Of a stretch of 7,034 bases of DNA, positions 1 to 5,303 are shown one piece after another. Under the pieces are notes generated by a model, which was not told the DNA's origin, did no database searches, and saw only the letters and a program-made list of their open reading frames with translations. The translations under genes were made by a program, and so were the position numbers. How positions within the stretch are numbered: position 1 is the first letter of the stretch; each line of letters opens with the position of its first letter. The stretch covers positions 1 through 7,034 of the forward strand of contig JADFXZ010000115.1 of the NCBI GenBank assembly GCA_015233265.1. The letters run 5' to 3'. Origin of the DNA: Nitrospirota bacterium. Lineage in GTDB: Bacteria > Nitrospirota > Thermodesulfovibrionia > Thermodesulfovibrionales > Magnetobacteriaceae.

Positions 1-1435
1 TGCCTGCTTTCCAATATTGTAGCGAATTTTTGTAATACTTTTTGGCCTCGTCGTCCTTGCCTTGATAGGGCGGCGTACTCCACGCGTTGAAATTAAGGAG
101 AGGGTCATTGGGCATTACCTCAAGCCCCTTGTAGAATTCCGCGAGCGCCTCGTCAAGCTTATTTTGCTTTAATAGGTGGACGCCGTAGCTGTTATGTGCG
201 GCGTAGTTGCTTTTAGTGACATCGAGGGCGTGTTTAAATAATGCCCCGGAGTCCCGCCAATAGCCAATTTGCCTCCACGTAAATGCGCTATAAACAGCAA
301 TAATCAACACTGAGGCCGATATAAACACAACGCGGCGGCTTTTCCCCTCTATAGTATCCGACAACCCCCATGCCAGCATGATAAATATCCCAATCAGAGG
401 CACATAGGCATAACGGTCAGCCATAGGGGCAAGCCCCACCTGAACGATTTGAATCACAGGCACTAGTGTCCCCAGATACCAAAACCAGCCCACAATGAGA
501 TACGGGCGCGTCTTTGTGAAAATCATCGCGGCAGCCGTTATGCTGATTAAGAGCATTGCTGAGCCAACGGCAGGCAGAAGAGATTTTGTTGGCAGATAGG
601 GATAGAACACGGCCAGATGAGTGGGCATGAGCATCTTTGCTATGTAGGAGACATAAGAGGTCAGGGCGCTTAAAATCCTTGTGTTAAAAGGAAGCAGTTC
701 AAATCCAGCAATTGCGGAGCGCTGCGCGTGAATAGTTATAAAGATAAACACTGCGGCAAAGAAAAAAAACGGGAGCTTTTCAATAGTCAGTTGTTTCAAT
801 GCTGTCTTGTCTGTAAGGCGCTTCAGCGGCCAATAGTCAAGCAGCAGGAGCGTAAAAGGAAACGTTACGAGCATAGATTTTGACAGCAGTCCGCATATAA
901 ATAACAAAAGCGCGGCCATATAATACACGCCCTTGGTCTGCCTGCAATCCAGCCGCCTCACAAACCCCGCATAGGCACAGAAGGCGGCAATCCAAAAAAA
1001 TGTGGACAGGACGTTTTTCCTGTCAGACACCCACGCAACTGACTCGACATTCAGCGGATGAATGGCAAACAGGGCAGCAACAAGCGCGCTCTGAAGGGTG
1101 CTGCCCGTAGTGACGAAAAGAAACAGAAATAATAACACCGCACTTAACGCGTGAATAAGCACGCTGGTCAGATGATGCCCTGCGGGGTTAAGGCCGTATA
1201 TTTCTACATCAAGCATATACGAACACCACGTCAGCGGAATCCAGTTCGAGTCATACGAAGTTGTAAATGCCCATTCGATAGCCTTCCTCGTCAACCCCTC
1301 AGTGACGTGATAGTTATCAACCACCTCTACGCCGTCGTCGTAGCTGACGAAATCGTTATCGAACACCGGCATGTAGATTACGCAGACCAGTCCGGCAAGT
1401 AATACCGCTATTAAGATTACGCGTTTATTGAGCAT
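1..1435 (-). CDS. Polytopic membrane protein with C-terminal TPRs, DUF1736/TMTC-like (possible GT-C glycosyltransferase), C-terminus missing
   Basis: An uninterrupted frame of 478 codons starts at ATG 1435 and runs off the left edge, so the C-terminus is absent. A first hydrophobic helix (about residues 5-24) is followed by an acidic loop, FVSYDDG (29-35), at the position of the GT-C catalytic aspartates. Family-type blocks follow: WIPLTWCSYMLD (65-76), GLNPAGHHLT (81-90), HPLNVESVAWVSDRKNVLS (126-144), KSMLVTFPFTLLLLDYWPL (186-204) and MADRYAYVPLIGIF (338-351), among roughly ten hydrophobic segments. A TPR (about 411-444) and the start of a second (about 445-474) lie at the C-terminal end. 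Established knowledge: bacterial proteins of this layout resemble eukaryotic TMTC O-mannosyltransferases and are usually annotated only as TPR proteins; their acceptor is unknown. The start is supported by AGAGGA 7 bases upstream. It lies 35 bases after the transglycosylase stop, so co-transcription is likely. Family confidence is high; enzymatic activity is inferred. Confidence 0.85.
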   Translation of the reverse strand, partial: MLNKRVILIAVLLAGLVCVIYMPVFDNDFVSYDDGVEVVDNYHVTEGLTRKAIEWAFTTSYDSNWIPLTWCSYMLDVEIYGLNPAGHHLTSVLIHALSAVLLFLFLFVTTGSTLQSALVAALFAIHPLNVESVAWVSDRKNVLSTFFWIAAFCAYAGFVRRLDCRQTKGVYYMAALLLFICGLLSKSMLVTFPFTLLLLDYWPLKRLTDKTALKQLTIEKLPFFFFAAVFIFITIHAQRSAIAGFELLPFNTRILSALTSYVSYIAKMLMPTHLAVFYPYLPTKSLLPAVGSAMLLISITAAAMIFTKTRPYLIVGWFWYLGTLVPVIQIVQVGLAPMADRYAYVPLIGIFIMLAWGLSDTIEGKSRRVVFISASVLIIAVYSAFTWRQIGYWRDSGALFKHALDVTKSNYAAHNSYGVHLLKQNKLDEALAEFYKGLEVMPNDPLLNFNAWSTPPYQGKDDEAKKYYKNSLQYWKAG

Positions 1436-1442
1436 CTCGTAG

Positions 1443-1456
1443 TCCTCTGATGAGGA
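1443..1456 (-). promoter_or_regulatory. Shine-Dalgarno inside a small hairpin before the TPR membrane protein
   Basis: On the minus strand, TCCTC-ATCA-GAGGA forms a perfect 5-base-pair stem with a 4-base loop. The right arm carries the AGAGGA ribosome-binding site, 7 bases before ATG 1435. The element sits in the 35-base gap after the transglycosylase stop at 1471. A ribosome finishing the upstream gene would cover or melt the stem, so translational coupling is a reasonable inference. The stem is short and could be only marginally stable. Confidence 0.55.
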
Positions 1457-1470
1457 TATGATAACATAAT

Positions 1471-2514
1471 CTATACGTAGGACAGAATTGTGCCGATGTG
1501 CCTGATTTGTTTAATGACATCCTTTAGTGCATCTGGCGGGACTTGATTTCTTGGTTTTTTCAGAGCGAGGTACTGGCGTTTGATTTCCTCGAGGGCGGCA
1601 AGGCGCTCAGGCAGGGGCAACTCGAACCATGTGTTTTGGTAGTGGCTGTAGAGGGCATCGGCCTGAGATAGCGCCTGATTCGATGGGGCTTTATGCACAG
1701 GGGGTTTTATCGATTTAACCACATAAGCCTTGAGGGCTGCCCTGATACCGAATATTTTATTGACATAGTTGGCGTTTTCGCAGCTGTCGCAGTAGAGGGC
1801 GAAATTGGATGGGTTGCCGCGCAGTTTTTTATAATAACGGGCGACAGAGTTTGGAGAGCTGTTATATGACCAGAAGGCCCAGAGCCAGCGGTCGTTATTA
1901 GAGACTGTCCTGGGGTTGATGTTAAATTTTCTATCCCAGCCTTTTGTCAGGTTATAGTTATCTTGCAGGAGTGAAATGGCGGCGTCTGTGCTGAGTTCGG
2001 GGTGTGCCCTATGGTCTGAGCGGGCGTGAATGAGGCCGTAGAGTCTGGCCGTAGAGGGCATGAACTGCCAGTAGCCCTTAGCCCCGGAGGTGGAGGCGGC
2101 GTTTTTATTCCACATGGACTCGGCCATCGCCAAAAAGACGATCTCAGCGGGGATTTCGTTTTCCCTGCATTTTTTGAGGATCATCGACAGATGATTGACC
2201 TCAAGGAGCCTGTGCCACCCTGCGATGAGATTTTGATAGGAGGTCTTGAGTTCAATGCCGTTATTTTTTTTATATTTGAGAAGCCGTATATCGTAATCAA
2301 GGTCTTCCTCGCTGAAAATACTTTTCCAGTGGCGGATTTTCTGAGTATTTTCCCTGCCCTTAGGGGCGGTTAATCCGGGCGGCAGGAAAAAGAGTCGGCT
2401 GACTATCTCAGAGTCAGTGCTGGGCAGACAGTCCGAAAACGGCAATAACAAGCAAGTCAGTACAACCGCCAAAACCAGAGCCGTATATCTACCGCCATTC
2501 ACAGCTGTAAACAT
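1471..2514 (-). CDS. Lytic transglycosylase, SLT-domain, MltD-like without LysM
   Basis: This 347-residue protein should cleave the MurNAc-GlcNAc bond of peptidoglycan non-hydrolytically, forming 1,6-anhydro ends in the periplasm. A hydrophobic N-terminal segment (about 10-26) looks like a signal peptide or anchor; the Cys at 29 lacks a proper lipobox (FSDC), so a lipoprotein is unlikely. The SLT core spans about 115-235: AMAES (129-133) supplies the probable catalytic Glu132, and GYWQFMPSTARLYGL (147-161) is the family hallmark. The third motif, usually YNAGxxxV, reads YNSSPNSV (217-224), a degenerate form. The remaining 110 residues show no LysM repeats, unlike typical MltD, so wall binding must come from elsewhere. 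ATG 2514 is the longest start, because an in-frame stop lies just upstream. I see no good Shine-Dalgarno; GTG 2502 is the alternative. The TPR membrane protein follows after 35 bases. Confidence 0.9.
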   Translation of the reverse strand: MFTAVNGGRYTALVLAVVLTCLLLPFSDCLPSTDSEIVSRLFFLPPGLTAPKGRENTQKIRHWKSIFSEEDLDYDIRLLKYKKNNGIELKTSYQNLIAGWHRLLEVNHLSMILKKCRENEIPAEIVFLAMAESMWNKNAASTSGAKGYWQFMPSTARLYGLIHARSDHRAHPELSTDAAISLLQDNYNLTKGWDRKFNINPRTVSNNDRWLWAFWSYNSSPNSVARYYKKLRGNPSNFALYCDSCENANYVNKIFGIRAALKAYVVKSIKPPVHKAPSNQALSQADALYSHYQNTWFELPLPERLAALEEIKRQYLALKKPRNQVPPDALKDVIKQIRHIGTILSYV

Positions 2515-2526
2515 AACAAAATTGAG

Positions 2527-2618
2527 GCAGGCAATTCAAGCCGTATGAACGCTATGATTATTTGCTCAAAAAATTCTATATATATTAATCAGCACATAAG
2601 TATGACGACATTGCCTGC
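2527..2618 (-). repeat. Inverted repeat (9-base arms) in the transglycosylase leader
   Basis: GCAGGCAAT at 2527-2535 is the exact reverse complement of ATTGCCTGC at 2610-2618, with 74 bases between. On the minus-strand transcript the near arm lies 13-21 bases before ATG 2514, where a ribosome would load. Pairing could therefore hide the start region of a gene that already lacks a clear Shine-Dalgarno. The 220-base gap 2515-2734 contains no gene I can support and no confident promoter or terminator. Confidence 0.45.
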
Positions 2619-2683
2619 AGCTAAAACGTGATGTAAAGCCTTTATGAAAAAAATAATGTCCACTTACTAATGCACTGATTAAT
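2584..2683. repeat. Second inverted repeat (ATTAATCAG) between kinase and transglycosylase
   Basis: ATTAATCAG at 2584-2592 is mirrored by CTGATTAAT at 2675-2683. Similarity extends beyond the perfect 9 bases: read outward from each arm, 14 of 17 bases agree (ATTAATCAGcaCATaAG against ATTAATCAGtgCATtAG). The copies could be two binding sites for one regulator or the arms of a long RNA stem. They interlock with the 2527/2610 repeat, so both RNA stems could form together only as a pseudoknot-like fold. AT-richness makes chance occurrence plausible. Confidence 0.35.
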
Positions 2684-2734
2684 AATTTATAGGTATAAGA
2701 ATAAAACTCAAAATTAGAAATTCCGCACCATCGC

Positions 2735-3634
2735 TCAGCAATACGTCAGCTCAGCCGCCCCTATAATGCCTGCGTCGCCGCCTAGTTTCGATGGGATTAT
2801 TGCCGTTTTGGCGTATAACTCTTTGAACGCCGATGCCGCCGCGGTCTTTATCGCCTTCTTTACGTATATGTCCCATGCCCCTATCAGCCCACCCATCAGG
2901 ATTATCGCGTCAGGGCCGAATATGTTTATGTAGTTTGCTATGCCTATCCCAAGATAAAACCCCGCCGTTTTGAAGATTTCTATTGCGAGGTCGTCTCCTT
3001 CTAACGCGTATTTATAGATGTCAGCGGGCATTAGCTCACCACCGCCTCGTTGTGTCATCTTCGTCTGCCGGTTGAGTTCAATCGCCTCAGCGGCAACCGT
3101 GGACATTGCCCGCGCTGAGGCATACGCCTCAAGGCAGCCCTTTCCGCCGCAGCCACACAGCCTGCCCCCAGGCTCAACTATCACATGCCCCAGCTCACCG
3201 GCTATGTTCAGCAACTTGCGGTTATAGACTACCCCGCCGCCAATCCCTGTGCCCAGCGTTAACATCACAAATGTGTGTAAATCCTTCCCTGCCCCCGCGA
3301 TGCTCTCCCCCAGGGCGGCAACCGAGGCGTCATTTCCCATATAGACCGGCGTGTTGAACTTTTTTTCTAATATTCCAACCACGTCTATGTCTTTAAGTAT
3401 AGGCAGATTAGGTGAGGATAATATCGTCTTGCCATCGGTCAGCCCCGCTATAGCAAGCCCTATGCCGTTTATCTTGTCAGAAAACAGCCGCTCTATCGCG
3501 CCCGTCAGGCTCTCGATAACATTGCCGGTCGATGGTACCGTTATACGGTCAACTATCTCCCCCTCGCGTGAGACTGCGGCCACGCGAAGGTTCGTCCCGC
3601 CCAAATCTACTCCTATAGAAAACGGCTTGCTCAT
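2735..3634 (-). CDS. ROK-family sugar kinase (glucokinase-like)
   Basis: This 299-residue cytoplasmic protein should transfer phosphate from ATP to a hexose, most likely glucose or an amino sugar. Its length is normal for single-domain ROK kinases; it has no N-terminal DNA-binding domain, so it is an enzyme rather than a ROK repressor. Visible motifs are the phosphate loop DLGGTN (10-15), GNDASVAALGE (100-110) with probable catalytic base Asp102, LGTGIGGG (127-134), sugar-binding ELGH (147-150), and the ROK zinc site C160-G-C162-G-G-K-G-C167 with zinc ligand His150. MGGL (247-250) lies in the C-terminal lobe. I chose ATG 3634 because GAGGAGG lies 9 bases upstream and the next residues read directly into the phosphate loop. 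A longer reading from TTG 3700 adds 22 residues without a ribosome site or family match. Sequence motifs do not settle the sugar. The gene is divergent from the RodZ-like gene and 220 bases upstream of the transglycosylase. Confidence 0.92.
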   Translation of the reverse strand: MSKPFSIGVDLGGTNLRVAAVSREGEIVDRITVPSTGNVIESLTGAIERLFSDKINGIGLAIAGLTDGKTILSSPNLPILKDIDVVGILEKKFNTPVYMGNDASVAALGESIAGAGKDLHTFVMLTLGTGIGGGVVYNRKLLNIAGELGHVIVEPGGRLCGCGGKGCLEAYASARAMSTVAAEAIELNRQTKMTQRGGGELMPADIYKYALEGDDLAIEIFKTAGFYLGIGIANYINIFGPDAIILMGGLIGAWDIYVKKAIKTAAASAFKELYAKTAIIPSKLGGDAGIIGAAELTYC

Positions 3635-3643
3635 CTGTGGAAG

Positions 3644-3650
3644 CCTCCTC
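3644..3650 (-). promoter_or_regulatory. Ribosome-binding site fixing the ROK kinase start
   Basis: GAGGAGG on the minus strand lies 9 bases before ATG 3634. It is the strongest Shine-Dalgarno match in the window and decides against the upstream TTG 3700 start. Confidence 0.85.
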
Positions 3651-3705
3651 AGTCTATAATAAAATCTACCCTTGATTAATATACAATATTTATCAGACAA
3701 TAATA

Positions 3706-3720
3706 CACCGCCTCACGGTG
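3706..3720. repeat. Short inverted repeat in the divergent control region
   Basis: CACCG-CCTCA-CGGTG has perfect 5-base arms around a 5-base loop. It lies between the ROK kinase start and the plus-strand promoter. No T-run follows on either strand, so it is not a convincing terminator. It could be an operator or a leader hairpin of the kinase transcript. I could not find a convincing kinase promoter: the only good -10 match (TATTAT, 3656-3661) would put the transcript start within the ribosome site. Confidence 0.3.
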
Positions 3721-3810
3721 AATTTATTCGTAATCACCTAGAAAACTCCATCCATCGGACTGGGATGCTCTTGTTGGCTCATCACTGGGTGCGATTATTT
3801 AAACGCTTAC

Positions 3811-3869
3811 ACTTGTCGAAAAAATACTTCGAAAAATAGTTTGACTTTATTGAATGATTATTTTATAAT
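3811..3869 (+). promoter_or_regulatory. Strong sigma70-type promoter of the RodZ-like gene with UP-like A-tracts
   Basis: The -35 box TTGACT (3841-3846, five of six consensus bases) and the perfect -10 box TATAAT (3864-3869) are separated by exactly 17 bases. Just upstream, two near-identical A-rich units (TCGAAAAAATA at 3816-3826 and TCGAAAAATA at 3829-3838) sit where an UP element would contact the alpha subunits of RNA polymerase. The predicted transcription start is near 3876, only about 11 bases before the GTG start at 3887. Confidence 0.85.
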
Positions 3870-3886
3870 AGGGATGGGTTGGTATA

Positions 3887-5074
3887 GTGATAGGAGACTA
3901 TCTCAAAAAGTGTCGTCAGGCGGCAAATTTGTCGTTAGAGGAAATCTCTGCGACGACGATGATAAAGCTGGCATATTTAAAGGCGCTGGAAGACGAAAAC
4001 TTTAAGGTGCTCCCCTGCGAGGTATTCACTAAGGGTTATATTCGCGTGTATTTAGAGTCCTTGTCTTTGGACAGCTCAGAGGGTTTGCGTATTCTTCAAG
4101 AGGATGGAGTTTACTCATCTAAATCACCACTTAAACTGCTGTATGCCGACATTGTTAAAAGAGTGCCAGCCGATGCCGCAGATGTGGGCCGCGCTGGCTC
4201 TGGTGAGCAGCCGGTTGCGGCAAATACTCACTCCCAGACCTTCACCCCCCCTGATACTTCAACTAATTCAAAGTATAATTATAGTTATTACAACGATAAC
4301 TCCCGTGACTACACACGGCATGTTGTCTATTTGATAGTTTTTTTAGTCTTTTTGGCCGTCATAGTGTATTCCTCTTCGAAGCTGTTTAGTGCCGCCAGAG
4401 AGGGCAGTACTGCCGTAGTAACGCGTTCTGTCGGAGACAGTTCAAACCAGTCACTGAGAAATATGCCGTCGTCCAAGAAGTCCACTCATTTGACCGGTCC
4501 GCTGTCTGACAGTGGACAAACCTCCGGCTCCACACCCTCCGGTAAAAAGACTACGTCAAAGTCACCGGATTTAAAGAAAACAAGCCAAAAGTCCTCTGAC
4601 AAAATCAAAGAGTCTCTGAATTTTATGAAGATGGCAACCGCTGAGGCAAGTACCCCAAACCAGACACAAATAAAGGCGGTGTTGCGGTCACAGGACAAAT
4701 ATAAACCGGAAATGAAAGACATCGCTAAAGTGCAACAGAAAATGAAAAATATCACGGCATCCCTAAAGTCAATCAAGACGACAATCGAAAAAAATAAATC
4801 AACCGTGCAAAAAACACTCACTGGCAACAGCAAGTCTGAAATATCCGCGCCATCGGAATCAACCGGCACTCAGCTGGAAGATGTCCAAGCCCAACTCAGC
4901 GATAAGCCCCAGATCAAGTCATCAGAGACACCCTCAGGCGATAAGGAATTTACAGTTGCCGACACCGCTGAGACATCCTCCCGTTCATCCGATGCAAAGG
5001 CAATAGATGAGTTAAATATCCATCGTGAGGACAAAACATCGGTATGCGAGTTGTCGTCTGGTGATACTAATTAA
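3887..5074 (+). CDS. RodZ-like membrane protein: N-terminal HTH, one TM, Ser/Thr/Lys-rich outer tail
   Basis: Residues 1-72 form the helix-turn-helix found in RodZ (HTH_25 type): GDYLKKCRQAANLSLEEIS (3-21), then YLKALEDENFKVLP (30-43) and FTKGYIRVYLESL (47-59). In RodZ this cytoplasmic domain binds MreB and helps keep rod shape. A linker (about 73-143) leads to one membrane helix (146-163, VVYLIVFLVFLAVIVYSS). The remaining 230 residues are dominated by Ser, Thr, Lys, Asp and Gln, with a helix-prone charged stretch around 262-312, and look mostly disordered. I do not see the beta-rich DUF4115 domain that normally ends RodZ. GTG 3887 is the only reasonable start: a stop lies in frame at 3869 and homology begins at once. 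No good Shine-Dalgarno is visible and the leader is very short. Two stops in tandem (5072-5077) end it. RodZ-like is well supported; a shape role is inferred, and another HTH-TM sensor is possible. Confidence 0.8.
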   Translation: MIGDYLKKCRQAANLSLEEISATTMIKLAYLKALEDENFKVLPCEVFTKGYIRVYLESLSLDSSEGLRILQEDGVYSSKSPLKLLYADIVKRVPADAADVGRAGSGEQPVAANTHSQTFTPPDTSTNSKYNYSYYNDNSRDYTRHVVYLIVFLVFLAVIVYSSSKLFSAAREGSTAVVTRSVGDSSNQSLRNMPSSKKSTHLTGPLSDSGQTSGSTPSGKKTTSKSPDLKKTSQKSSDKIKESLNFMKMATAEASTPNQTQIKAVLRSQDKYKPEMKDIAKVQQKMKNITASLKSIKTTIEKNKSTVQKTLTGNSKSEISAPSESTGTQLEDVQAQLSDKPQIKSSETPSGDKEFTVADTAETSSRSSDAKAIDELNIHREDKTSVCELSSGDTN

Positions 5075-5156
5075 TAAGTCCCACAGGTCAATCGCGTTTC
5101 AATAGCCATGAAAGCATCGGTCAGAGCTAAAAGCATAGGCACTTTCGCCAATGTGA

Positions 5157-5169
5157 TTGCCTTGGGCAA
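5157..5169. promoter_or_regulatory. Palindrome upstream of the molybdoenzyme promoter
   Basis: TTGCC-TTG-GGCAA has perfect 5-base arms. Its centre lies about 47 bases before the predicted transcription start near 5210, where the -35 box is poor, so an activator site is conceivable. GGGCAAG from its right arm recurs at 5255-5261, beside a GCCC that can pair with it. I cannot match it to a known regulator. Confidence 0.25.
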
Positions 5170-5194
5170 GCATGTGTCTTATGTGGTATTCATA

Positions 5195-5203
5195 TGATAT
5201 AAT
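5195..5203 (+). promoter_or_regulatory. Extended -10 promoter of the molybdoenzyme gene
   Basis: TGATATAAT contains a perfect TATAAT (5198-5203) with the TGn extension. No good -35 box lies 16-18 bases upstream, which is typical of extended -10 or activator-dependent promoters. The expected start near 5210 leaves a leader of about 94 bases before ATG 5304. The rest of the gap 5075-5303 holds no supported gene or terminator. Confidence 0.6.
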
Positions 5204-5275
5204 ACATTAGTGCAGCGGCAAGATAACTGACTTGGATATGAGATTAGCCCAATGGGGCAAGACTGGCTGATATCA

Positions 5276-5285
5276 CATTGCAATG
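5276..5285. repeat. Perfect palindrome just before the molybdoenzyme ribosome site
   Basis: CATTGCAATG reads the same on both strands. It is overlapped by an offset pair, TATCA (5271-5275) and TGATA (5284-5288), that could form a stem in the leader RNA. It ends 7 bases before the weak AGG ribosome site (5292-5294). A repressor site or a translation-affecting hairpin is possible; no known consensus fits. Confidence 0.3.
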
Positions 5286-5303
5286 ATAAACAGGCGATAA
5301 AAA

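Noticed and set aside
2026..2373. Plus-strand 115-codon frame opposite the transglycosylase
   Set aside because: Antisense shadow of a well-supported gene; composition and sequence resemble no protein family.
3018..3659. Three plus-strand frames opposite the ROK kinase
   Set aside because: Pro/Ser-rich antisense shadows of a gene with intact family motifs.
3635..3700. Longer ROK kinase with 22 extra N-terminal residues from TTG 3700
   Set aside because: TTG start without a ribosome site; the extra residues match nothing in the family, while ATG 3634 has GAGGAGG at good distance.
3749..3767. CATCC/GGATG hairpin in the divergent region as a riboswitch or terminator
   Set aside because: Only 5 pairs around a 9-base loop, no T-run, and upstream of the predicted transcript start of the plus-strand gene.
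5108..5197. A 29-codon plus-strand reading frame between the RodZ-like gene and the molybdoenzyme
   Set aside because: No Shine-Dalgarno, no recognisable features, and it overlaps the predicted promoter; its length is expected by chance.
5283..5300. Five-codon frame (MINRR) ending three bases before the molybdoenzyme start, as a leader peptide
   Set aside because: No ribosome site of its own and too short to judge; likely chance.
5210..5303. Molybdenum-cofactor riboswitch in the molybdoenzyme leader
   Set aside because: The leader of about 94 bases is shorter than the known Moco RNA and I cannot see its helices.
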